Assembly (NCBI GenBank): GCA_036346395.1 | Contig: CM070602.1 | Location: 15,385,098 to 15,449,097, forward strand | From: Hsuehochloa calcarea | Taxonomy: Eukaryota > Streptophyta > Magnoliopsida > Poales > Poaceae | Length of the DNA stretch: 64,000 bases | Direction: 5' to 3' | Shown: positions 47,662 through 58,050 of the stretch, in pieces | How positions within the stretch are numbered: position 1 is the stretch's first letter | How the letters are laid out: each line of letters starts with the position of its first letter | Notes under the pieces: model-generated | What the model saw: only the letters and a program-made list of their open reading frames with translations | Told to the model about the DNA's origin: nothing | The model's database searches: none | Made by a program: the position numbers and the translations under genes

Positions 47662-48686
47662 AAAATAAGGTTTTTTGGATTGTTGAATATATGAGTATTT
47701 TTCGAATTACTTTAATCCAGAAATATACTAGATGAATCATGGACAATACTGTAGCTTTTTCATAAAGCAAGTAATCATGAACACCATAGTCATACAAATT
47801 TCCAAAAGAACAGAAACTAGTATTCCTATCTCGGTGTTCAAGACAACAACAGGTAATAAAGCTAAACAAACAACAAGTGTGAGAAAGACTTATTCGTCAT
47901 GGCGTAGTGGTAGTAGTCGGTACCCGCAACAAACAAACAACCAGTAGACGGAACAACAGCAATAGAAGTGTTGGTGAGGTCGTCGTTCGTCATGGCGTAG
48001 TGGTAGTAGTCGCGCAGTTGATGTAGATGTAGCAGAGGATCGAATGAAAACGAAACAGCGAGTAGTCGCGCGAACGCTCCCCAAAAACCTTATTCGTCCT
48101 CACTCGTGCAAGCCTTCAAGGACGAGAGTTCCGGAGGCCTGCTCTCCCGGTTCAACCTTACACGCGCCTCACCGGGATGGAGATCGCCAGATCCAACAAC
48201 AAAACGGTGGAGAAATTCTGTCTTAGTCTTGCGTTGAGAGTCCAAACGGAGAAGAACCAGAATCCGAACTTTTAATAGACAAAAACAAAGAGTCCATAGG
48301 AAACGGTCGTCATTGATTTGCCATCAATCAGTGCTAACCGCAGCCATTACTCACTAGTAATTGAACCATTACTACCAACCGTTTGTTAATGCCATTAAAA
48401 CGAGTCAGTGTGTTTTGATTTTCGAATAGATAAAGAAAAACGCACCCGCACCCGACGTGCCTGCGCGCGCGCACACGACACGGCGGGGTGAGCGAGTGAG
48501 CGCGCGTGTGTTTTGGCTTTCTTCAATTCCATAAGGGGGCTACCATGTTCCACCTTATAAAGTGGTGTAACTCCCTTCAACTCTCCATGTGGGACTAATC
48601 AATTTTAGCACGTGCACATGGGCTTTTGAGATTTTTCAGGAATTAATTAGAATTAAAACTGGGCCCAGTCCGTATTAATTCCAACA
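47662..48686 (-). mobile_element. 5' LTR and leader of the truncated copia element
   Basis: On the minus strand the LTR would start TGTTGGAATTAATACGG at 48686. A TATA-like ACTTTATAAGG lies about 120 bp in. A long leader follows up to the gag ATG at 47661. The LTR/leader boundary is not resolved. A 27-bp direct repeat (TTCGTCATGGCGTAGTGGTA...) occurs at 47893 and 47986. CATCC lies just outside the right end. Confidence 0.55.
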
Positions 48687-50537
48687 CATCCTAGATACAT
48701 ACTACCCACTATGGCTATTTATAGCCCGTCGCCTGCCACGCCGCGGTCAGTGACATAACAACACAGTTTGGTCATATCACGAGTCACGGCGTGACCAAAC
48801 GGGTTAGAATTGGAAATAAAATTGGAAAGAGACTAGCTTTAAAATATTTTTTTTAAAAAAGATTAAATAATAAAAAGGATTCCCCATCAAATGGCAGATT
48901 TTATTGGTTGAAGAATATTTATTTTCTTTTCCTTTACACAATTTTTTCATAGGAATTCATGAACCTATCGAATATTTGATTCTCTCGACAGGCTGGACCA
49001 TTGAAATAATCATAATGCACGCAATCATTTTAAGACCAATATTGACTATATATATTTAGATAGAACATTTTATTCTATTAGCAAAATGGAAAGGTTCCCA
49101 TCCATATATGTTTATGTAGGCAATGCTGCATCCTAGGTATACATACTGCCCGCTACGGCTAGTTATAACCCGTCGCATGTGTGTGTGTGTGCCATATATA
49201 GGACGCATGTATGAGAAGCGGGAGTATGTACTCCCGGGAGTACTATATCATTTTCCATATATATATAATCTTATTAGAAAAAGACAAAATAAGCTGTTAC
49301 ATTTGGTCTCAAAGGCTATAAATTACTGTATTAATCAAAAAAAAGGAGAAAGATCTACACCGTCGATTATGGTAAATCTAGATTATAAAGAAATGATTAA
49401 TCAGATGTACTTGTGACCTATTAATAAGAAAAATTTCTAATTGTATTTTCAATGATATATAAGGATCGGAGTTGGCGAATACAATATTATTTTTTTAGAG
49501 GTATTGTAATAGCTATCTTCGCAGATTGCAGGGAATTCAGCTAGTCGAAGAAAAGAGAAAGTAACTCACCTATGTAATCGGTTACCATGCAATTCACGTT
49601 AAAAAAATAATCAAGGGAACAAGTAACCTTTCTCTCAATTTTGCACGTCCATCCTAACATCCCCGGATCTGGCGCTGGCTGGTCCATTGGTCTAGAGCCT
49701 AGACCATCGACGTATAACATATAGGCATATTGTTGTCATGTGCACAAGTACTCCTAGGTATATTATCATTGTACTATATTAGCACTGTGCATGTATTAGC
49801 AGACAAAAGCCTTTTCAGTGGGCGCTTGCTGTATACATGTACCCGGCCGGCCGGAGGTTTGCAAAATGCTCGCTCCATCGCGCGCGCGGCGTTCAGTTTT
49901 GTACTTTTATCTCGTGAGATGAGGTTCGTATATATGCGCGCATGACACTGTGATTTTTATCCTAGTTAGTACAGGAAACAGCATCATCGTATGACCAAAG
50001 AGGCAGGCACATGGATCCGGGTCCATCCATCATCGTATGCATGACACTGTGACATGTCGGAGCTAGCAAGCACTACGTACGTACGTATGTACCCGGCTCG
50101 TCGTCTTCCTCGGTCCGGGTCCATCCTTTCCGTCCATCAAAAGCTGCAGCCTGCAGCTGCTTTCGATCCGTGGTATGTAATTTATTACGGAATTGCTAAA
50201 AAAACTCTTGGTTTTTTTTTTAAAAAACAGTTAAATTTCTGACTTTGCGATTTTGGTTGCAGATTCGTGCTCTGGGCTGGTGGATTCTTCCTCTTTGGTG
50301 TGGTAACTGTGAGTTAGGGTGGTGGTTCGTTGGATTAGAGATAGGGTTCACTGGGTTAAGGGTTTGGGTTCACCGGATGCCGAATTTAGAGGGAGGCTGG
50401 GGTGGCGGTGGCGCTGCTAGCCGCGAGCTTGGGGGAGGGTAGTGGGTGGTAGAGGGCAACGGGTGCAACGAGAATCAACTATCATTAGGAGGCGGTGGCG
50501 AATTCGGCGGCGATAGTCGCCAGATATGGGGAAAAAA
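48687..50537. other. Intergenic DNA with a diverged 47-bp direct repeat
   Basis: CATCCTAG.TACATACT.CCC.CTA.GGCTA occurs at 48687-48733 and 49129-49176. Short (GT)n and (TA)n runs are present. Open frames at 49,120-49,420 and 50,245-50,440 lack recognisable domains. Confidence 0.4.
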
Positions 50538-51124
50538 TGTAACATCCCAAATCTGGAATTGAGTTTCAAGTGTAAGAAAATCAGGAGGAATTAAAACTTT
50601 TCTTGCATCTTGAAACCCCTGGTCATTTTTGTAATTCTTTTAAAAAGAATTGTGGAAGATCAAATTCAAATCCTCATTCGACGCTAATCAAAAACCTCCT
50701 TGTCATAGACCTTGTGCCAAACCCTTGGAGATATTTCTCCCGAGTTCTAGGGAGGCTTGGCAACACCTCTGAATTATCTCATGATTGTTAGAAATTATTT
50801 GATGATTCTTGGAGGCGAGTCAAAGCTTGGTCAAACCCTAGTTTCCCCTCTTCCAGAATTTCTGGGGGAAAATTCAGTACATTGGAATCTCTGGAAATTT
50901 CATATGAGGTTCCTCCGGTCGTCAGCAAACTCCAGTTAAAATTTCATAATTTTTGGAGCTTGCTTGCTACCTTAAATAATTCCTCAAAAATCAGTTATTC
51001 AAATCCAAACCCTAACTGGTTTGCACTGTTCCGTAGGTTCGAGTCGGACTCGGGCTCGAGCCACATGACTCGGTCCCACCCACTAGCTGTACCAACCTGG
51101 TCGTTCGGGCGCTGGGGTCGTGAG

Positions 51125-51272
51125 CCGTCGGATCGGTATCGAACGGTCTTCGACCAGCCAAACGGTGGAGCCGTTGCGAACCACCCGGTCTAACTCAGCC
51201 GTTGGATCGGTATCGAACGGTCTTCGACCAGTCGAACAATGGAGTCGTCGTAGACCACTCGATCTAGCTCAG
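51125..51272. repeat. 74-bp tandem repeat in the LTR-like unit
   Basis: GGATCGGTATCGAACGGTCT recurs at 51130 and 51204. Two diverged copies lie end to end. Confidence 0.85.
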
Positions 51273-52214
51273 CCTTCCGATTTCAATCCGACGACCAACG
51301 AGTCGTCTCATTCCTCTGTTCGCGCGCGCGTGAGCCTCTGCCATGGCGTGCGCAGAGGAGAAAAGCAGTGGCGTGCAGTCCACTCTATGTCCACCTTTAA
51401 ACGGCTAGATCTGTGCACATTAAATGCATGTCGCACTCCTACCTCAGTAGGCCATGACCCAACTGCTCCCATCGCTCTCAAGTGCTCTTATGGCAGTGTT
51501 GACCCGACCGGAAAAATCCGGCCGTTGCTCTCTCCCATCGCCCTATTTAAACTCCTTTGTGCTTCACCCTTAGCTTCCTTTAGCACTTTCGCAACTCCAG
51601 CTAGCATTCGCCATCTTGCTTGAGCCGCAGCCTCGCACTCTTTCGATCGACATTGTTGAGTGTGGAGCTTGGTGGAGGCGGTGCGGCGGGGTTTTCTTCT
51701 TCAAGTCTTCGCCTCTCTCTCCCCTTTACTCTTTGGAGCTTAACTCTCGCGGTTTGGTTCTCTCTGCGCCTGTGTCGCTGTGGCCTAGCGAGAACCTTAC
51801 CACCGCCGTTCGGACACTCGTCACGGAGCCACCCGTGGGACTCGGTCGTTCTTCACTCGGTACTTTCCCATTGCCCTATAAGAGCTTAGGTGTGTTCTCA
51901 TTGCCCTTTGTATTGGCCGCTCGGGAGTTCTCCCGAGCCATACTGCTTGGCCGCACTCGTGGTCGTACCATCTGCATTGCGACCATACTTCACCAAGATC
52001 GCCGCAGGCAAAACGTTAAACCTTTAGACACTCAAACCCGCCCTTGGTTGGCGCCGCCGTGGTCGAATTTCACCAATTCGTAGTTTGGTCGCTTCGACCA
52101 GTGCGATTGTTGGTGGGTAAATAGGTCGTCGCGTAGTCCCCAGACCCTATAATTGTAGGGGAAAGGCCTACGAGTGATTGTAAGTTCTCCTACAATCACC
52201 CCCGTAGTCGTTAC

Positions 52215-52412
52215 TCTCACTACGACTATGGCGTGGTCACAGGTCCTTCTACGACCATTACCCTGTCGTAAATTCTGTCGTGGCCGGTACTAGGTCGTAA
52301 GTCCATCTACGACTAGTACCCAGTCGTACTCTACGACCACTACCTGGTCGTAGGTCCTTCCACGACTATTGTCCAGTCATAGGTTCTGTTACGACCACTA
52401 CCTGGTCGTAAG
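52215..52412. repeat. Array of hairpin-forming TACGACC/GGTCGTA units
   Basis: About five units of roughly 40 bp each contain TACGACYA and TGGTCGTA as close inverted repeats; the clearest is TACGACCACTACCTGGTCGT at two sites. It lies in the downstream part of the LTR-like unit. Confidence 0.8.
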
Positions 52413-54392
52413 AACTTCCTTTGATCGTATCTTTAGCCTTAAGAATCTAATTCAATTGATTCTTGCTGCTAAATTCCTTATAAATCAGTACCTTGCTTCG
52501 GTAAGATTTTCAGAAATTTTGTAGAAAATTTTGCTGTTGAGTCTTTGCATTTTATCCGTTCTTATTGGTTGTTTTTCGCCTTCTCGTTAGGATCCGAAGA
52601 GCACATCGACAACATTGTCGACCCTCAGCAACCTCCTGACCCACAGCAAGCAGGCAAGCAGTTTGATCATGTTAATCCTATTATTTTTCAAGTCTACTAT
52701 ATTGATTTCAACTCGTATGTATGCATTGCTATTTTGTTGTTAAATTATGGTTAGTATCCTATAGTCGCATAATCTGTAGGACGGTTTTATCCTCTACTAC
52801 CAGTGAGCTTAGGTTATTGGCTGTGGTCGGAGTTCGATGGATGGACTCGTCACTTAGTAGCTTTCGCTTTGAAATTGCTTAGAAATGCTTAGATGTCGGT
52901 AGTATTGGGCAGTCATCGACTTAGTCGATGACGTTGATCCCACACATCTTACTACTACTCCATTATGTCCAGCACTCTGTGTTTTTTTATTTTGTAAAGT
53001 CAAAAACTGAAAATAAAACTGTTTTCGACTTGGGCACAATTGTATGTTGGTGTGATCTGTTGGTGTGAATGGAATGGTGCCTAGGTCATCAAGGACCGAG
53101 TTACTTGTGTCACTAAGCCAAGCGCTTATGCGTGCTAACCACGCGAGAGGGATATGGGACCTCTCTTGACTTAGTACTTTGGCGTGGGTTATCTCCGAGT
53201 CGCAGGAGGGGGTTGTGTGTGTTGTGTGAAACATGATATGTGGTCGTGTTCTTGTGTTGGGTGTGCGGTGGTGGAGATTCCGGGTAGGTTCTCCACCTCG
53301 AGGAGCGTCGTAGTTGTCCAAGACTTTACCCGGGAAGGGTAGTTGACCGAGGCTTTACGATGGCTCCGACACAACGTATGGGTTTCTATCCATACGGGCG
53401 GCTCGAGAGTAATTCACAATATTGGAAACGTCTCGTAGGACTTAGCCGTGCGTCAGCATACCTTCTAAGTGTGCTTAATAGCTTGGCAAAAGGCGATGCA
53501 GCGTGTGGGTACAGTGGTACACCCCTACAGGGATAAAACTATTCGAATAGCCTCGTCCTAGGTTATGGACATACTTGGTAAGGTCGTGCAAGAACTAGAC
53601 TACAACCTTTCAAAACTTAAAACCGGTCGTGGGTGGTATGAACGGGTAGTTCATGCTATTGTCGTGGTGACTGACGGGCTAGTCACTTCCAGGATTGTTG
53701 TTGTCATCTATCTACTGTTATACTGTTGTCGTTTGCCATTATTTGAACATTAAAAACAGATTTGTTAAAATTGCTTGCAATCTATTACACTATTGCAAAT
53801 AAAAACTTGCTTTATTCTAAATGAAACATACAGCCTACTTTTGATTAAGCTTGCATGTAGTATATGTACAGTTTTGTTACACCATCTGTAAGTCTTGCGA
53901 GTACATTCAAAGTACTCACCGGCTGTTGTCGGCTGCTTTTGTTTGCAGGGGAAGAAGGTGAGCCCCAAGGGCCTCACTTTTGTGAGATGTGCTTCGGGTT
54001 TGGCGACTAGCTTGGCGGTCCGGTCGGTTGCCTTGTGGGTTTTAGGCACACTGGTCGGCTCTTTTGTTTATAGCCATCTTATGGCACTTTTGCTTCCGCT
54101 GTCTATCTTCTTTTGTCCATGGATATTTTTGGCCGGTCGGCCTCTCTTTTGTAAATTGCCATCTCCTATTTATATTATATTATGGATTGTTGTTTATGTT
54201 TCGGTTCTATGTGAATGAATGGAATTGATGCATGAACTTTGTAAAGAGGTGTGTATACTGCATTTCTGGGAAGTATACATGTCTCGAGTCTCGGATTATC
54301 TGCTTTGTGATGCTAGGACCGAATGGATGGTTAAGCATTACAAGCCGGATAAACCGGGGTCCCACAAAAAAGGCCTGGGTGGGGGTGTTGCA

Positions 54393-54759
54393 AGCGACGA
54401 TGAGGCATTAGGAGGGTCATGTGGAGGCATCTGGGGGAGGTTGTAATTCTGGGGTGTTGGACCTCCATCCGACGCTTGAAAAACCTTATTGTTTTGGGAG
54501 GAAAAATTTTGTCAAATGTTTAATAGACAGATCCAATTTATTAATACTCGATTGATCTGGAATGTAATACTTCAATGCAAAAATTAATTAATTAATGCTG
54601 GTAGGTTGAGAGATAGACCTGAAACATGGCGTTGCTGGCCTGCTGGGGCATGCTGTCGTCCTCCTCGGCGCCTCTCCTCACCTTCTTAAATTTGTGATAG
54701 AGCTTCTTCGATCATGCTTGATGCATTTTCGTATCCTCTTTGCCTCGGCCACCTTCTTT
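54393..54759. other. Spacer between LTR-like unit and CACTA left end
   Basis: No gene or repeat boundary was recognised. Confidence 0.35.
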
Positions 54760-55600
54760 CACTACTAGAAAACGGACAAAACTTGACGGTTGCAAATTTT
54801 CTTGACGGGCCCGCACCGGCCGTCAAGGTATATTATTTCGGTCACAGGAATAGTATCCCCTCGGGAAAATTTAAATTTTGCTGACGGTTATAATAGAACT
54901 GTCAACAAAATATATTAACCTGACGGTTATAACCGTCAGGTTAATTGTACTGACGGTTATATTATAACCGTCAGCAAAATATATTAACCTGACGTTTAGA
55001 ACCGTCAGGTTAATTATTTTCACTCCATGGGCAGGAGAAAATAAAACCGCGCCTTTGTCTGAAATCCCTAATCCCCCCGGTGCGTCTCGATCCCCTCAGT
55101 AGCAGCTACTCCCCCCACCCCCTCGCGTCCCGATCCCCTCAGTTACTCCCCCCCCCCCCGCGTCTTCTGCCGCCGCCTCACTTCCGTCGCTTCCCGCGCG
55201 TCTCCACGCCGCTACCCGCTGCGCCCACGCCACGCCGCTACTAAGCCCCCGTAGCGCCGCCTCGTGCCGCTATCCCCGGCCGCCTCCACGCCAGCCCGAC
55301 CGCGCCCGCCTCCACGCCAAATCCGGCCTCGCTGCCGCCTCCACGCGAGATCCGACCGCGCCGCCCCACGCGAGATCGGCCGCCGCCGCCTGCTCCCAGA
55401 TCCGGCCCGGCCCTATTCTCCTCCCTCTACTCTCAGTTTCCCCCCTGGTGGCCCAGATCCGGCTGCGCCCTCGGCCTATGGCCGCCGCCGCTTCCTATCG
55501 GCCCGTCTTGTACTTGCCGCCTCCCAGATCCCCTTCATTTTTTTTTTACTTTACTACTGTTTTTACTTGCGTTGCTTTCTGATGTGGTTTCTTAGTTGAT
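54760..55600 (+). mobile_element. Left end and leader of a second CACTA family
   Basis: CACTACTAGAAAACGG at 54760 is preceded by TTT. It is followed by subterminal TGACGGTTATAACCGTCA-type inverted units (to about 55,015), then a GC-rich, Pro/Ala-coding-like leader (55,060-55,540) typical of CACTA 5' UTRs. The subterminal motif differs from that of the 34,561 element, so this is another family. No matching right terminus was found, so the element appears truncated near 56,285. Confidence 0.7.
54914..54945. repeat. 32-bp perfect palindrome
   Basis: The left half is ATTAACCTGACGGTTA and the right half is its exact reverse complement. It is the core of the subterminal repeats of the truncated CACTA element. 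Confidence 0.95.
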
Positions 55601-56289
55601 GATGCATGAGTATGGTGATGGAGGTGATTTGCTTGATGCATACACATGTTGGGATGGGTGGAGTGGCTGCCACCATGGTTGCCGCCCACATGGTGAGGGT
55701 ACTGGCTGATCTTGAGCATTTGAGGTATGCTACTCCCTATCGTCTATCCCTCTCTACTCCTCCCTATACTGCTCTGAGATGAACTGATGAATGATTGATG
55801 TTCTGGGGTGTGGTCGAGGGATGATAATGTTATTGGGCAGAGATTAAGGGTGATGCTACTGAGATCTGGTGATATATGTGAATGATGTGTAGCTGTGTAT
55901 TGCATACTGATGGGTGCTGGGTTTACCTCTTGCTGAGATCAGGAGGGTGGCAGTGCTGGTCTTGTGTTGGCGCTCCCCTCTGCTTCCTCTTGGCTCCCTG
56001 GCTCCCTGGCTTTTCTGCATCTGTGTTCATATTTATTACATTTCTAATAGACATCGTTTTAGAATGCAAGTAGTACAAAAAAAATCCTTGACCAGTAATA
56101 TACTGAAATGTCTTACTCTATAATTTTTATTAACATATATAACTTGAAAAAAAATACCCAAAATGTAAACCAGACAAGATCATGTCACTGTCCCGCACAA
56201 CACGTTGACATCCAGTATTTAGTAACAGAGGAGTAGCATAAAGTGTTTACTAGTCACATGCATTTGACTTAACAAGATCATTTAGCCCG
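55601..56289. other. Non-coding DNA between two CACTA fragments
   Basis: No gene was recognised. Short open frames at 55,880-56,120 have no nameable domain. The stretch probably belongs to the truncated plus-strand CACTA. Confidence 0.35.
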
Positions 56290-56299
56290 CCTAACCGCT

Positions 56300-56450
56300 A
56301 TCGTGATAACAAAGCGGTTATCACAGACGGTTTTAAACCGCTCGTGATACGTATATCACGACGGTTTTTAATAGAACCCGTCATGCGATACTTCCGTATC
56401 ACGAGCGGTTCTATTAAAACCGTCTGTGATATCGGTATCACAATCGGCAT
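56300..56450. repeat. Subterminal repeats of the inverted CACTA copy
   Basis: About six units of TATCACAGACGGTTTTA, ATCACGAGCGGTTCTATTA and complements alternate. Both the AGACGG and GAGCGG variants seen in the 34,561 element are present. Confidence 0.85.
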
Positions 56451-56459
56451 GACCATCGA

Positions 56460-57720
56460 GTAGCAAAACCGAAATGGGAAATCGTAGAAGCATAGCTTCG
56501 TGTTTTAGCAAAACCGAAATTTGACAGATTGCGAGAAATAATTTGGTGCTTCATTAGACTAAGAGAAAATGATATTTTGATTAAGCTACAGCTAAATGAG
56601 CAATATTTAAAACCTATCTCATCACATAGCATCAGCTAATATTCACTAGCAAGATGATTAAAAATGGACTACGCTTTGTGTTTCTAACAAAACCAAATGG
56701 ACAAATCTCAAAGAAACAGATTTAGAAACTAGGATTTTAGAAGAAAATGCTACTCGGATTAATTCTCAGTTAATTGAGAAATATACCAAGTCTAATTCAT
56801 TACTAACTATCGCTTATCAAGCAAAATCAAATTCGCTTAGACTGTACTACGCTTTTGAGATATGGCAAAATTGAGATTTGGGCGATTGCAAAGTGATAGC
56901 TTGCTGATTTTTGCTTTGAACCAAGCAATGATTTTACTTAGATTACTTGTTAATGAGTAAAACTTAAAGCCTAACTTATTATTTAACATCGCTTACTAGC
57001 AATCATCAAAATTGAGGCTTACTAGGAATAGCGATGTCGATTTTGAAATCAAAAATGGACAGATTTAAGGATGAAAATTTGATGCTCCATTAGACTATAA
57101 CAAATTGACATACTAGATGGAGTTACAGCTAGATAAGTACAACTACAAGTTTAACTTATCACTTAACATCTATTAGCACTAATTAGCAATTTCAGCTCAA
57201 TGAAGTTGCGCTTTTCGCTTTGCAAAAACCAAAACAGATGTATTAGCACAAGCAAACTTGTCGCTATATTAGACCGAGAGGAAATAATATTTCGGATTAA
57301 GCTACAAATAAATGAGTATACTAAGAAGTCTAACTCCTCACCAAACATCGCTTAGCACTAACCACCGATTTCATTCAACAGAGTTGCGCTTTCAGATTCT
57401 AAAACTGAACAGACAAACACCAAATGCAATTTGTTTGAGTTAAATGATCACAAGTAAAGTACTATACTTTAGTTTAGAGTATTCCTAACATGGTTAGCAA
57501 GATAACTCATCATCTACTAGCACCAAGTGATAGGAAATAATGAAGTTGCTGCACACTGCTAGAAACCGAAAATAGATAGAGTGCAGTCGGCTGCTAAAAT
57601 AGAGTACCAGACTTTAAAGTTTGATGGGTGATTAAACTTTGAACAAGATGATAGGTTTGCTTAAGTTTAGAGTATACATAACTAATACCAGGACCCAACT
57701 TAATCTTTAATCAGTAATTG
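56460..57720. repeat. Degenerate tandem array, about 179-bp unit
   Basis: The sequence CTAACTYATYAYTTAACATCGC and relatives recurs at about 56,613, 56,792, 56,971, 57,151, 57,330 and 57,502: spacings of 179, 179, 180, 179 and 172. In every unit it is preceded by a TTGATTAAGCTACAGCTAAATGAG-like block and followed by TAGCA plus a purine-rich AAAACCGAAATGGACA-like block. Copies are strongly diverged (many substitutions and small indels) but stay in register. A seventh, weaker unit ends at about 57,700. It is AT-rich and non-coding. Confidence 0.8.
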
Positions 57721-57965
57721 ACAGGAAATAAGGGAGGAAAATCGGCCGCTTTTGGTCAGCCGACCAACCGACAAGCGACCAAAAGACCAAGTGCAAATTT
57801 CAAGAGATAAGAAATACTCTAAGCAATTGATTCTCAATTGAAGCTAAAGCTAATCCTGAGAGTAGAGAATACCTAGACCTACCCTTGCTAACACTAAATG
57901 ATCCAAGTAGCAGTAAAAGAACAAAAAAGAATGTTTGAAGTATTGTCGCTAGAGTTACAAATTGA

Positions 57966-58050
57966 ATTACAACTAGTCAAAGTGAGTTACAATATTGAAT
58001 CAATTACAACTAGTCAAAGTGAGTTACAATATTGAATCAATTACAACTAG
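57966..58050. repeat. 37-bp tandem repeat at the 3' end of the Ulp1 gene copy
   Basis: ATTACAACTAGTCAAAGTGA starts at 57966 and 58003, and a third partial copy starts at 58040. The third copy includes the CTA that, on the minus strand, is the TAG stop of the adjacent gene. The tandem was therefore built from the gene's 3' end. Confidence 0.9.

Larger units (their letters stand above)
50538..54392 (+). mobile_element. 3.9-kb solo-LTR-like unit, plus orientation
   Basis: It starts TGTAACATCCC (50538) and ends GGGTGTTGCA (54392), giving imperfect inverted ends (TGTAACATCCC versus TGCAACACCCC). The start matches the minus-strand LTR-like unit at 20,371. The interior has a TATA-like CTATTTAAAC at about 51,542, a GC-rich leader, and no gag-pol frame. 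Flanks (AAAAA and AGCGA) do not form a target duplication. The family is probably the long-LTR Ty3/gypsy type of grasses, inferred from ends and length. Confidence 0.6.

Noticed and set aside
54219..54446. 75-aa open frame at the right edge of the LTR-like unit
   Set aside because: It crosses the LTR boundary at 54,392 and has no domain similarity.
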